Below, piece by piece: positions 54,534-63,794 of a stretch of 64,000 nucleotides of DNA. Positions within the stretch are counted from its first letter, which is position 1; every line of letters begins with the position of its first letter. The stretch comes from Terriglobia bacterium (GTDB taxonomy: Bacteria; Acidobacteriota; Terriglobia; Bryobacterales; Bryobacteraceae). Position numbers and translations under genes: made by a program. The notes under the pieces are model-generated. The model saw nothing but the letters and a program-made list of their open reading frames with translations. It was not told the DNA's origin and did no database searches. The stretch spans positions 1 through 64,000 of the forward strand of contig JAJPHN010000051.1 in assembly GCA_021325235.1 (NCBI GenBank), given 5' to 3'.

Positions 54534-56096
54534 TCAGCCCACTTCGCGAGAAAAGAACTTCGACTGGATATGCACGCGCCCGTCGGGCGCAGAGAGAACG
54601 ATGTCGCCTGCCGATTGTAGCGTGATCAAAGTGCGCCCGGTGCCGTCGGATTTTTCGGTCAGGCTGATCGAGGAAGAGTTCGGGGTCGCGACCACAATCG
54701 TCTCTTTACCCTTCTCATCCACAAATTGCACACGGTTTCCGCTCTTGGTCACGATGCGCTTGATTTCGTTCGGCGCGATATTGTTGCCGAAGAATTCCTG
54801 CCGCGGCGCCTGCTGGACACCGTTCCAGAGGGAACCCAACACGATGGGCCGCTCGGGATCGCCATCCTCGAATGCCACCGCGACTTCGTCGCCCACCTCC
54901 GGCATGAACATGAATCCACGGTCGGGTCCGGCGTGCGGCGAGACCGTTCGCGCCCAATGTGTCGAGCCGTCGTTCTGCCAGAAAAACTGAACCTTGATCC
55001 GGCCCATCTTTTTCGGATCGTTGTGCTCGACCACGCGCGCCGGAACAACACCGTACCAGGCGCGCAGAGCCGGCTGCCGCGGATTGCGATATTTTCGCCA
55101 CGGCGTGCAAACGAATTCATTGAAATAGCCGGCGGACTCCCAGCGATGCACCACTTTGATCAGCCCATAGCTGCCCTGCGCATCCAGCACGCCTTCCACG
55201 CGCACCGTATCGCCGGCCTGCAACTGCTCATTGCGGCTGCGACCTGAGGCCGTGATGCTGGCACCAATCGAACGCTGGCTCTCGCCCTCGAGATTCTGCT
55301 GGTAGTCCGCGAGCGTCATAGCGCGAGCTCGCTGCGGCGCAAATCCCGCCGGCAGCACATTCGGCGACTTATTCATTACGGCGGTGGTGAGCCGCTCACT
55401 GGAGGAAAAGAAATCCGGCTCCGCGCCTACCCGTTCAAAGACGTTCGACTCCATGGCGTGATGGTCGTAATGCGATCCATCGAAGCTCGCCGGGGATAAT
55501 CGGCCGTTCACTCTGAAATCGATCAGGTCGCCTTCCGCGCGGAATTCGAGCGAATGGCTGGCCTGGAACTGATCGAAGATTGCAACCCCGTTTTGCGACG
55601 GGCGCAGCCAGCATCCGTAATCGTCCACGATCCGGTTGAGGAACGAAAAATCCGTTTCGCCGTATTGCACGTAGTTGAGCGGCTTTTGCGAGCTGGCCGA
55701 AACGGTGGCCGAAAGTCCGGCGCGGCCCGTAACCGCGCTCGCGATCTGCTCCAGCGTGGAATCGGCATAGTATTGCTTGCGCGCTGCGACGTCCAGTTTG
55801 TAGGATTCCGAGACGCAAATCAGGCGCGCCGTGTACGTTCCCCAGACTTCGTAGGCCAGCTCGACATCGAGCACGAAGCCGGTGAAATTGACATGAACCG
55901 CGCCGTCCTCGCCGGTGGTGGTTACCTGGACCGATTCGCCCAGGAAGCTCTCAATGGGAATGCGGCGATCGGTGCTCTGGCGGCAGTAGATCGTGCACCA
56001 CCAGTGCTGATTGAGCTCCTGTACGATCTCGACCGAGCCAAGCAGAGCGTCCTGGAGAAGATTGTCGCCAATCGTAATGTGGGCTGGTGAACTCAC
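54534..56096 (-). CDS. vgrG: VgrG-type spike protein
   Basis: Trimeric spike at the tip of type VI secretion and related contractile injection systems. The GTG at 56096 has GGGGGAG just upstream and gives 520 residues. The gp27-like part (AHITIGDNLLQDALLGS, then YGETDFSFLNRIVDDYG) leads to the hallmark gp5 OB-fold stretch: KMGRIKVQFFWQNDG, WARTVSPHAGPDRGFMFMP, VGDEVAVAFEDGDPERP and IVLGSLWNG. A short strand-rich tail ends SAPDGRVHIQSKFFSREVG. No C-terminal effector domain is attached and no tss, sheath or baseplate genes are in the window, so the apparatus must be elsewhere or absent. Confidence 0.92.
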   Translation of the reverse strand: MSSPAHITIGDNLLQDALLGSVEIVQELNQHWWCTIYCRQSTDRRIPIESFLGESVQVTTTGEDGAVHVNFTGFVLDVELAYEVWGTYTARLICVSESYKLDVAARKQYYADSTLEQIASAVTGRAGLSATVSASSQKPLNYVQYGETDFSFLNRIVDDYGCWLRPSQNGVAIFDQFQASHSLEFRAEGDLIDFRVNGRLSPASFDGSHYDHHAMESNVFERVGAEPDFFSSSERLTTAVMNKSPNVLPAGFAPQRARAMTLADYQQNLEGESQRSIGASITASGRSRNEQLQAGDTVRVEGVLDAQGSYGLIKVVHRWESAGYFNEFVCTPWRKYRNPRQPALRAWYGVVPARVVEHNDPKKMGRIKVQFFWQNDGSTHWARTVSPHAGPDRGFMFMPEVGDEVAVAFEDGDPERPIVLGSLWNGVQQAPRQEFFGNNIAPNEIKRIVTKSGNRVQFVDEKGKETIVVATPNSSSISLTEKSDGTGRTLITLQSAGDIVLSAPDGRVHIQSKFFSREVG

Positions 56097-56362
56097 GCTC
56101 CCCCGCTTTCTCGCTCCATCATACTCTCGGTTGGCCGGTACGAATACGTGGTTGTCGCGGGCTGCGCAGGTCGAAGCCAGCCATTCTCTAACTTTCGAGA
56201 TCGAGAACCGATCCGGATGGGACTGGTAAACCGTAGGCCGTTGCTTGCGATCTATGCGGCCGTAGGTCATCCAGTTTCCGTATTGCCGGGGGGAGCCGGC
56301 CTCAACCGGAACGAAAGTTTACGCGGAAACTGCTGATGCGAGGAATCGAACCGAGGGCGCCC
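56097..56362. other. Spacer between vgrG and the winged-helix/TPR regulator gene
   Basis: No gene is convincing in this 266-bp stretch. The island's promoter is expected here, but no clear -10/-35 pair was found. AGTTT and AAACT flank ACGCGG near 56318-56333, a short inverted repeat of unknown meaning. Confidence 0.35.
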
Positions 56363-57658
56363 CTAACTCGCCCACACGCGTCGAGCCCGTGCGGTGAGCT
56401 GCTCCGCAGTATTTAGCAACGTGAGAAAGCTTGTATTAGCGCGGACGGACTCGAGCCAAGGATCGCATCGTAGCGTATAGGAAGCGCAGACAAACCCCGA
56501 TGCCGTCGCCTCGCGAATGGCGGTTATGGCTCGGTCGGGTCGCCTGATATATGCATAATGACGGGCGAGGTAGAAGAGCATTTCGGGTTCCGGTAGATGA
56601 CCTCTCGTGTCCATCAATGTCACGGCATCGTCGAATCGTTCTTCCGCGATCGCGAGGAGTGATGTCATCGCCATACTCATCATTTCGGAGCAGCCCGTAG
56701 CGGGTAGCCGCTGCCGCAATAAAGCGCGCGTTCGTTCCATGTCTCCCAAGGCGGCCCACGCTGCGGCGTCAAGATAAAAGGCGGCTCGACCGCCATAGCG
56801 CTCGACCGTCGTTTTGTAATCTCCCTTCAGAAAATATGTATGCGGCACGCTTGTGACGATCGTGGGATCTATGTCTTGCGCCCTCCTGTGAGCTTCAATA
56901 GATTCATCGAGCAAGCCGCAATAGCGGAGCGCTTGTACAAGTCCAGCGAAGCTTTCAGGTTCCGACGGGTGACCCGACAGCCTTCGACGGAGCCTCTCCA
57001 AGGCTTCGAGCGCTTCTCCCAGATCCGCCTGAACGGGCGTGTAGAACTGGTGTGCGCAGGCGAGATCGGGGTCTATTGCAAACGCGCGCCTAAACGCGGC
57101 CTGGGCTAATTCCATCTCACTCTCCGCATTCTTGTTGCTGAATTTCGCGAGGATCGCGCAGGTTCTGCCGAGCCATGCCCAGGCGAGCGCGAACGTCGGG
57201 TCCTTGGCGATGCACAGCCAATACAGTTCTCGGGCTCGCATCACTCCTTCCAGCGAGCGGTTAGCGGTCAACTCCTTGGCTCGAGAAAAGATTTCGTAGG
57301 TATCGCGCGCAACACCGGGTTCGCCATGCACGGGCAGTTCGAAACGATATCCGTGTTTCGAAACTGTCCGAATTGCCTCACGTCCGATCGCTTTGCGTAA
57401 GCTGACCATGGCATTGGTCAGATTGGCCTCGGCGACGAAGGTCGATGGCCAAAGGGTCTGCATCAGTTCGTCTTTCGTGACGAGCCGGCCCGCTTTGCGG
57501 ACAAGACAGACAAGCGCATCGAAGCTCTTGGGAGTAAGGGAGACTGGTGCATCCTGTCGCTTCAGCAGGCGTTCTGCGGGATACACTTCGAATTCGCTGA
57601 AGCGGTAGGCCGTCTCAGGGCGCGTTTGATTTTTGTTTGATATTTCGTGTGCGGCCAT
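56363..57658 (-). CDS. Winged-helix (OmpR-type) transcriptional regulator with TPR region
   Basis: 431 residues. The N-terminal DNA-binding domain spans about 19-115 and is OmpR/CadC-like: YRFSEFEVYPAERLLKR, LTPKSFDALVCLVRKAGRLV, and ANLTNAMVSLRKAIGREAIR as the recognition helix. The rest is a helical repeat region (for example ALAWAWLGRTCAILAKFSN and the ELYWLCIAKDPTFAL unit), TPR-like. There is no transmembrane helix, so it differs from CadC and is probably cytoplasmic. It lies directly upstream of the VgrG island on the same strand, 266 bases away, so it may or may not control it. Confidence 0.85.
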   Translation of the reverse strand: MAAHEISNKNQTRPETAYRFSEFEVYPAERLLKRQDAPVSLTPKSFDALVCLVRKAGRLVTKDELMQTLWPSTFVAEANLTNAMVSLRKAIGREAIRTVSKHGYRFELPVHGEPGVARDTYEIFSRAKELTANRSLEGVMRARELYWLCIAKDPTFALAWAWLGRTCAILAKFSNKNAESEMELAQAAFRRAFAIDPDLACAHQFYTPVQADLGEALEALERLRRRLSGHPSEPESFAGLVQALRYCGLLDESIEAHRRAQDIDPTIVTSVPHTYFLKGDYKTTVERYGGRAAFYLDAAAWAALGDMERTRALLRQRLPATGCSEMMSMAMTSLLAIAEERFDDAVTLMDTRGHLPEPEMLFYLARHYAYIRRPDRAITAIREATASGFVCASYTLRCDPWLESVRANTSFLTLLNTAEQLTARARRVWAS

Positions 57659-57752
57659 TAGGACTTCACCGCGGACGCCGCTCTACTCTGCTCTTAGCCG
57701 CCGAGCGTACCACGGAACGAGCGCACCTGGCGAGCATTGAAAGGAGACGAAG

Positions 57753-58208
57753 ATGCGTTTAAGAGGATTGCTGTTTTTACTCGTCAGTTCCTGCTTGTTT
57801 GCCGAAGGCGAGCAGGCGTGCCACAAAGTTGGCGGCGGGATTAGCACGAATTTCGTCGATGCGGTCGACACCCTGGGCAGTGCCACCGGAGATTTGGCCG
57901 GCGGTCTGGGGGTGCATGTGATCGGGCAGGAAGCTGGTCCGAACGGATCCATCGTTTTGACAGTGCATCACCACTGGGTGACCGTCACCGGCGACACTGT
58001 TTCGCTTGACGAAGCGAAAGCGACTCTTTTCCCGACACCGGTGCCGGGCTTTTACGCCGCTATATACCTGGACGGGGTGAATGTGAACGGGTCAGGCACG
58101 GGGAAGTTGGCGGGCGCGAGCGGAAAGATCCACGCATGGGGCGCGGTTGACCTGAACAAGATGGAGCTTACGCTGCGCTATTCGGGACAGATCTGTCATA
58201 ACAAGTAG
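57753..58208 (+). CDS. Exported hypothetical protein
   Basis: 151 residues with a signal peptide (LLFLLVSSCLFAEGEQ). The mature part is Gly-rich with strands (GLGVHVIGQEAGPNGSIVLT, GKIHAWGAVDLNKMELTLRY) and two Cys (QACHKVG, QICHNK) that could pair. Its ATG follows AAGGAGA by 7 bases, an excellent ribosome-binding site. It diverges from the regulator gene over 94 bases. Family unknown. Confidence 0.7.
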   Translation: MRLRGLLFLLVSSCLFAEGEQACHKVGGGISTNFVDAVDTLGSATGDLAGGLGVHVIGQEAGPNGSIVLTVHHHWVTVTGDTVSLDEAKATLFPTPVPGFYAAIYLDGVNVNGSGTGKLAGASGKIHAWGAVDLNKMELTLRYSGQICHNK

Positions 58209-58426
58209 CGCAACCCAGAGCTGAAGTGAGCCGTTTCTCGCCAGCGGGGGCAGCTATTTCGATGTCGGCCCATTGCGGCGCGCGAACACAGTCTCTCGGG
58301 AGTGACGGGAACCGCGACAATCACCACGCCAGGGACGTATATGACGCGCGTCTATGGGGCTAATTCCGCCGTTTGCGTGCTCATGGACCCTGGTGACATC
58401 CGTCGAATACCAGAAAAGAGCAACTT

Positions 58427-59203
58427 ATGAATAAACTATCGATCCTAGTCCTCATGTCGATTCTGCCCGTTTTGGCACAAAGCCCGTTTGCCGGAACCTG
58501 GCGAGCCGACTTGTCGCAATCCCAATGGCCGCAGAAGCCGTTCCAATATGAACTTGCAAACGGCACATTCAAGTTGTTGCACAGCGACCCGCCCGTTGCT
58601 GTACCGGCCGACGGCAGGGACCATGCCGTCTCGGGACATCCATCCTACGACAGTGTGAACGTGCGCGTAATCGATGAGTACACAGTCGAGGTGATCCGAA
58701 AGAGAGCCGGTAAGCTCTACGTGAACGAAAACTTCAAGGTTGCTCCGGATCACATGTCAGTGGCGGACAGCTTCAGTATCTATCCGGAAGCCGGAAAGCC
58801 CGGCCATGTTACGGCGACACTTCGCCGAATCGGGAAAAGCGTCCCGGGCGCCCATGCGTTATCCGGCGCATGGATACAGGAAAACGCCGAAAGTGTTTCC
58901 GAGCACCTTATATCATTCACCATTACGGACACGCCCGATGGAGGCGTGGATGTCAGGGCCGCTACCGGAGAGCACTATCAGGCCAAATTCGACGGCAAGG
59001 AATATCCGTACGAGGGCGATCCCGAGATCGACACGGTCGTCCTAAAAAGACCTCAGCCACGAGTCCTGGAAGAAACTCTTAAGCGCAACGGCAAGATACA
59101 GCGAGTTACGCTCATGACTGTCTCCGAGGAGGGCACGACCTTGACGATGGACATACACGAACACGGCGGCTGGCAATCCAAATACGTGTGGAAAAAACAG
59201 TAG
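58427..59203 (+). CDS. Exported hypothetical protein
   Basis: 258 residues with a signal peptide (MNKLSILVLMSILPVLAQSP). The body opens FAGTWRADLSQSQWP, a lipocalin-like opening common in exported acidobacterial proteins, then alternating strands (YTVEVIRKRAGKLYVN, HVTATLRRIGKSV, LISFTITDTPDGG) and ends WQSKYVWKK. A likely beta-barrel or sandwich of unknown role. The 218-bp spacer before it has no clear gene. Confidence 0.7.
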   Translation: MNKLSILVLMSILPVLAQSPFAGTWRADLSQSQWPQKPFQYELANGTFKLLHSDPPVAVPADGRDHAVSGHPSYDSVNVRVIDEYTVEVIRKRAGKLYVNENFKVAPDHMSVADSFSIYPEAGKPGHVTATLRRIGKSVPGAHALSGAWIQENAESVSEHLISFTITDTPDGGVDVRAATGEHYQAKFDGKEYPYEGDPEIDTVVLKRPQPRVLEETLKRNGKIQRVTLMTVSEEGTTLTMDIHEHGGWQSKYVWKKQ

Positions 59204-59554
59204 CATTCCATGGGCTAGCCCCGCCAACAAACACTGGCATGGGACCGTGCGACAACTGGATTCACTCTATTACTCGCTGGTAGTCAGCTAGTGTTCACAA
59301 ACCGGTGCGAGACGACTGAATGCTATTCAGGTCGCGCGTAGGAGGCGAGACTCGTATCCGGCACGGCAGCGGGCAGCATTCATCCTTCGCTGACGCCGCT
59401 TCTCACGCGACGCGACACGGACGCGCCGTCTTGCTGAGGTGCGCTTCCTCAGGCGTTCGTTAACGGTGGTTAAGCTACGTTTCTCAAAACAGCCTGAGTC
59501 TCAGCCTTCAGAGCTAGCCGGCTCGCCTCGACGAAGTAGCGTGTGACTTCGAAC
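59204..59554. other. Intergenic region, no gene found
   Basis: This 351-bp stretch contains no believable protein. A 6-bp hairpin (CTGAGG 59434-59439, CCTCAG 59447-59452, 7-base loop) is the only structure I saw; without a T-run it is a weak terminator candidate between convergent genes. Confidence 0.4.
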
Positions 59555-62005
59555 CTACTCCGCCCGCAGCGCCTGCATCACATCCACTCGCGCGGCGCGC
59601 CGGGCCGGTAAAAACGAAGCCACCAGCGCAGCAGCGAGCAGTACGGCCATCGCGCCCGCGATCGGCAGAAAACCCGGCATCCGGATTCCTTCGAAAGAAC
59701 TGCGCAGCAACAGAGCAACCACAGTTCCACCGAGCGCGCCGCTCAACAAACCCAGCGCCGTCATGGTCAGGCCTTCTTTGATGACACCGCGCACCAGATC
59801 GCCCGGCTGCGACCCGACCGCCAGCCGGATGCCGAACTCGCGCGTACGCCCGCTCACCGAAAACGCCAGCACACCCGCCACGCCCACCACCGCAATGATC
59901 AGCGCCACCGCCGCGAAGATGCCGAAGACCAGCGTGTTGAGCCGCTCCGGCGTCAGCACTTCGGCGCGCACGTCGGCCAGCGTGGCTGCGTGCTCAATCG
60001 GCTGGTCGGCCGAAAGCTGCCGGATCGCGCTCTCGATCTGCGGCACCAGTGTGTACGGATTCGCCAGCGCGGTATGCACGAACAGCCGCCCGCTCCACAG
60101 CTCGAGCTGACCCATTGGATGATAAACCGTCACGGAGGGCCCGGGTACCAGGTCTTCATCATCGGCATCGGCCGCCACGCCCACGATCCGGCGCGGCCCG
60201 GTGCTGATATCGACAAACTTCATGATCGGGTCCGTCCACATCAGATGATGGTTAAGCGCATCGCCGTTCGGAAACATGCGCCGCGCCAGACTCGCGCTCA
60301 CGATCACAACCGGCTCGCTGCCGGAGCGGTCGGAATCATTGAAGTCACGGCCAGCGATCAGCGGCACACCCACCGCCGCAAAGAAGCCCGGCGAAACGGT
60401 ACGCAACTGGGCGCGCGGATACTCCTCGCCCGGCGCCCGCACATAATTCTCCGTCGAAAATTCGAAGCCGGGCCCGAACTGATGGCCCTCTTTCCAGGGC
60501 GTCATAATGCCGAGCGCCGCGCCGCTCACGCCCGGCAACTCTCGAACGCGCCGAACCATCTCGCGATACAAATTGTTGATCTGCTCCTGCGTGCGCCCAT
60601 AGGAAACGGGCGGCACATTCACCGTCAGCACGTGGCGCGTGTCGAAGACGGTCTTCACGGTCTGCAGCGAAAGCAGCGTTTTCACCAGCATGGCCGCACC
60701 GGCCAGCAGCACGAAAGAAGCCGCGACCTGCGTAATGGCAAAGATCTGCAGGCGGCGATTGGTGCCGCCCGTTACACGCGGTGTACTTCCGGACTGGCTG
60801 ATGCCCTGCGCCGTGTTCGAACCGGGCAGGCGCGGCACAAAGGCCAGCAGCACCGACGCAATCACGGCCAGCAGTGCGCCCACCCACAGCAGGCTCATGT
60901 CGATATGCAGATCGAGCGCGCGCACCGAGAAGCGAGCGGCATAGCGCGCCAGTACCGCCACCAGCGGACTCGCGATCAACAGACCCAGACCCGCGCCAGC
61001 CAAAGAAAGCAGCAGACTTTCCGCCAACAGCACCCGCCGCAGCGCGCCCGGACTCGCCCCCAGCGCCGCCCGAATCGCCAGTTCGCCTTCGCGCCGCACC
61101 GAGCGCGCCAGAATCAGGTTCGCCACATTCGAGCAGGCGATCACAAACACCAGCGCCGAAGCGGCCAGCAGCACCCAGAGCACGGTGCTCGCCCCGGCGG
61201 TCACCTGATCGCGCAGCTTCACCGTATGCAGCTCGGCCTTGCCGCGCTTCGGGTAGGCTTCCGGATGTTCCTTCACCATCTGGTCGTAGACGCCGCGCAG
61301 CTCCGCCCGTGCGGTCTCGATGGTTGCGCCCGGAGCGAGCCGCCCGAAAAGCTCTGTCATCCGATGCACGCGTCCGGTGACCATGGTGGCCGACAGATGA
61401 TGCGGGCTGGTGACGATATTCGCGATCAGCTCGGTATCGGCCGGATACGGGATCGCGGGCTCGAGTACACCGACAATCGTCGCGGTGCGCGTGCTGAGCC
61501 GTACCGTCTTGCCGATCACCGACGGATCGCTCTTGAGCACCGTACTCCAAAAGCGGTAGGTCAGTACCGCCGCGCCCGCCGCTTTCGGGCCGTCATCCTG
61601 GGGACCAAGCAGCCGCCCCAGTACCGGGCGAAGTCCCATGGTCGAGAAATATGTCCCATTCACCACGCCAGCACGCACCTCGCGCGGCTGGCCCAGGCCC
61701 AGCATGGTGAAGCCGATGGTCGAGAAGTCGCCCCATTCGTTGATGGAATGCGTTCGCTCGCGAATGTCGAGAATCTCGGGAACCGAAAACGGACCCTCCG
61801 GCATGCCCGGACCGCTCTGGTAGAGGTAGACCAGCCGGTCCTCGTCCCGATTCGTCAGCGGCTTCAGCAGGATCCCGCGCACCAGCGTGAAGATCGCCGC
61901 GTTGGCGCCGATGCCGAGCGCCAGAGTCAGCACCACCGTAAGCGCCATCCCTTTGCTGCGCCACAGCGATCGCCAGGCAATCTTCAATTCACGCAAAAAA
62001 GTCAT
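59555..62005 (-). CDS. ADOP-type permease (MacB/FtsX-like), second copy
   Basis: 816 residues with the duplicated-permease layout but without the long N-terminal prefix of the first copy. It opens MTFLRELKIAWRSLWRSKGM and has FtsX-type segments (LTLALGIGANAAIFTLV, VLWVLLAASALVFVIACSN, AVALIIAVVGVAGVLAFSV) and two MacB periplasmic regions. The C-terminus ASFLPARRAARVDVMQALRAE is the usual ending. No PadR or ATPase gene is beside it. Substrate unknown. Confidence 0.9.
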   Translation of the reverse strand: MTFLRELKIAWRSLWRSKGMALTVVLTLALGIGANAAIFTLVRGILLKPLTNRDEDRLVYLYQSGPGMPEGPFSVPEILDIRERTHSINEWGDFSTIGFTMLGLGQPREVRAGVVNGTYFSTMGLRPVLGRLLGPQDDGPKAAGAAVLTYRFWSTVLKSDPSVIGKTVRLSTRTATIVGVLEPAIPYPADTELIANIVTSPHHLSATMVTGRVHRMTELFGRLAPGATIETARAELRGVYDQMVKEHPEAYPKRGKAELHTVKLRDQVTAGASTVLWVLLAASALVFVIACSNVANLILARSVRREGELAIRAALGASPGALRRVLLAESLLLSLAGAGLGLLIASPLVAVLARYAARFSVRALDLHIDMSLLWVGALLAVIASVLLAFVPRLPGSNTAQGISQSGSTPRVTGGTNRRLQIFAITQVAASFVLLAGAAMLVKTLLSLQTVKTVFDTRHVLTVNVPPVSYGRTQEQINNLYREMVRRVRELPGVSGAALGIMTPWKEGHQFGPGFEFSTENYVRAPGEEYPRAQLRTVSPGFFAAVGVPLIAGRDFNDSDRSGSEPVVIVSASLARRMFPNGDALNHHLMWTDPIMKFVDISTGPRRIVGVAADADDEDLVPGPSVTVYHPMGQLELWSGRLFVHTALANPYTLVPQIESAIRQLSADQPIEHAATLADVRAEVLTPERLNTLVFGIFAAVALIIAVVGVAGVLAFSVSGRTREFGIRLAVGSQPGDLVRGVIKEGLTMTALGLLSGALGGTVVALLLRSSFEGIRMPGFLPIAGAMAVLLAAALVASFLPARRAARVDVMQALRAE

Positions 62006-62144
62006 CTCGTCCTGCCTTCTCTACAGCAACGTCGTTTGTAATCCGGCCCAATCGACACCCGCATCGATTTTTTCAGGCATTCTCTACAGGTAATCGAGAT
62101 CGAACGCCGCCGTCAATGGCTGTATCGGCGCGTACCATGAAGGA

Positions 62145-62945
62145 GTGAAGCGCGCTGCACTCCCCCTGAGCTTCGCCCTCGTCCTCGCCGCCCTGCTGTT
62201 TCTCGATTTCAAGGGCTATCAGAGCCTGAAGCGCATGGAGCAGAAGATGGCCGCCCTCAGCGACCGTGTCGACGACGCCAGCCGTCTGGCACAGGAAGAA
62301 TCGAGCGCCGCCGCAGCCGCCAGCCGCCGGGCCGATGAAGCCGCCGCACGCGCCGAAGTTGCCGCCGGAGCGCGCCGCCAGGCCGAAGAGCAGAAGCAGC
62401 AGGCCGAGCTTGGGCAGGCGCAGGCGCAGACCGCCGCCCAGCAAGCCACCGCTCAGGCGCAACAGGCGCAGGACGAGCTGGCCCGCATCCGCCGCGAACG
62501 CGAAGAAGAGCTCAACCGCATGCAGGAAGCTCTGAACCGCGTGGTCGAAACCAAGCGCACCCCGCAGGGTATGACCATCATCCTGCCCGACTCGACGTTC
62601 CGCTTCGATTTCGACAGCGCCGAGCTCTCGCCCAAGAACCGCGAACTGCTCAGCCGCGTGGCGGGCATTCTGCTGGTTTCGAAAGGTTATGGGCTGTCGG
62701 TCTTCGGCTACACCGACGACGTCGGTACCGCTGACTACAACCAGCAGCTTTCCATGCGCCGGGCCGCTGCCGTTCGGCAGTACCTGGTCCAGTCCGGGCT
62801 CGATCCGGCCATCATCAATGTGAAGGGCTACGGCAAGACCAGCCCGCTGGTGGCCGGAACCACGGCTACGGCCCGCGCACGCAACCGCCGCGTCGAGATC
62901 GCGCTTACCGACAGCCAGATCCACTTTGAGTCTTCGCCTCGCTGA
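62145..62945 (+). CDS. OmpA-domain envelope protein with coiled coil
   Basis: 266 residues from GTG 62145. An N-terminal hydrophobic anchor (LPLSFALVLAALLFLDF) is followed by an Ala/Gln/Glu-rich coiled coil (about 30-135) and an OmpA C-terminal domain (about 145-258) with FDFDSAELSPKNRELLSRV, GYTDDVGTADYNQQLSMRRA and NRRVEIAL. The conserved Asp and Arg that hold peptidoglycan are present. It probably tethers the cell wall. Adjacent genes give no operon clue. Confidence 0.88.
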   Translation: MKRAALPLSFALVLAALLFLDFKGYQSLKRMEQKMAALSDRVDDASRLAQEESSAAAAASRRADEAAARAEVAAGARRQAEEQKQQAELGQAQAQTAAQQATAQAQQAQDELARIRREREEELNRMQEALNRVVETKRTPQGMTIILPDSTFRFDFDSAELSPKNRELLSRVAGILLVSKGYGLSVFGYTDDVGTADYNQQLSMRRAAAVRQYLVQSGLDPAIINVKGYGKTSPLVAGTTATARARNRRVEIALTDSQIHFESSPR

Positions 62946-62964
62946 GAACCGCGGGCTTATCCAT

Positions 62965-63786
62965 TCACTGGCGAAGCGCGGTGAAATCCTTACCGTAAAC
63001 ACGGACGACGAGGCCGGCCACCAGCCATAGCAGGGCTGCGTAAAGTCCGTACCACATCACCTCCTGCGCCGCCGTCACCCGCGGAGGACTGAAGATCACC
63101 AGCGATCCGGTGGAGCTGATATGCATAAGCTGCGCCAGCAAGACGCTTGCCGTATTGCTGTAAAGCCAGCAGATGAGTACGCGCATGGCCGTCATAGCCA
63201 CCGTGAAGACCAGAAAGAAAGGGAACCAGTAGCGGCCATGCGGGGTGGCGGTGCCCAGGTAATTGATGACAGGTAAGTGCCACGTGCCCCAAAGCAAGCC
63301 CAGAAGCACACTCGCGGCAAGAGCGCTATTCCGCCGGCGCATCTTTGGGAACACGTAGCCGGTCCAGCCGATCTCCTCCAAGAGCCCCGCCGGAACGCCA
63401 AAGAAGATACCCGTCAGAAAATGGTTCGGCGCGTACTCCGGAGAGAGGAATCGTTCCAAAACAAGGAGAAGGACCACAATCAGCGCCGGAGGGATGAGGA
63501 ATGCTGCATACCACCGCCCGGGAATACGGCGGCCGAAAATCCGGTGCACGAGATCCCGCAGGCCGCTCTTTCCATCCACAATCATCGTCAGAATGACGCC
63601 GGTAAGACTCGGGCCCAGAAGCATGGCCGGAAACATTAAAATGCCGGTCGTTTTCGACAACGGTGTGTGGCGCAGAAGCTGAGGCGCAGCCACCGCGAAC
63701 GCACCGATCCACGAAATCGCAAAAGTCATGACGAAATAGCTCAGGACATCGCGGTTTCGGATGCAGTTTGCGAGGCGAGCGCGCAC
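62965..63786 (-). CDS. CPBP-family intramembrane protease
   Basis: 273 residues and about eight transmembrane helices. The CPBP/Abi motifs are EEIGWTGY (Glu137-Glu138), LLWGTWHLP with His170, and LMHISSTGS with His222. The first motif usually reads EExxxR and the third HxxxN; here Arg and Asn are replaced by Thr and Ser-like residues, so activity is uncertain though the two His and Glu pair remain. The family includes Rce1-like proteases and bacteriocin-immunity proteins. It converges with the OmpA gene. Confidence 0.85.
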   Translation of the reverse strand: MRARLANCIRNRDVLSYFVMTFAISWIGAFAVAAPQLLRHTPLSKTTGILMFPAMLLGPSLTGVILTMIVDGKSGLRDLVHRIFGRRIPGRWYAAFLIPPALIVVLLLVLERFLSPEYAPNHFLTGIFFGVPAGLLEEIGWTGYVFPKMRRRNSALAASVLLGLLWGTWHLPVINYLGTATPHGRYWFPFFLVFTVAMTAMRVLICWLYSNTASVLLAQLMHISSTGSLVIFSPPRVTAAQEVMWYGLYAALLWLVAGLVVRVYGKDFTALRQ

Positions 63787-63794
63787 CGGTAGAA

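Noticed and set aside
56342-56352. A T-arm-like sequence (GGAATCGAACC) suggesting a tRNA remnant or attachment site at the island edge
   Set aside because: The stem extends only two base pairs and no acceptor, D-arm or anticodon can be found, so it is chance.
58209-58426. A short frame (with GVTGTATITTPGTY) before the 58427 gene, possibly a gene remnant
   Set aside because: About 45 codons without a start or family, too short to support a pseudogene.
59990-62041. A 683-codon frame antisense to the second ADOP permease
   Set aside because: Composition dominated by Arg, Gln, His and Ala, no domain, and the sense permease is unmistakable.
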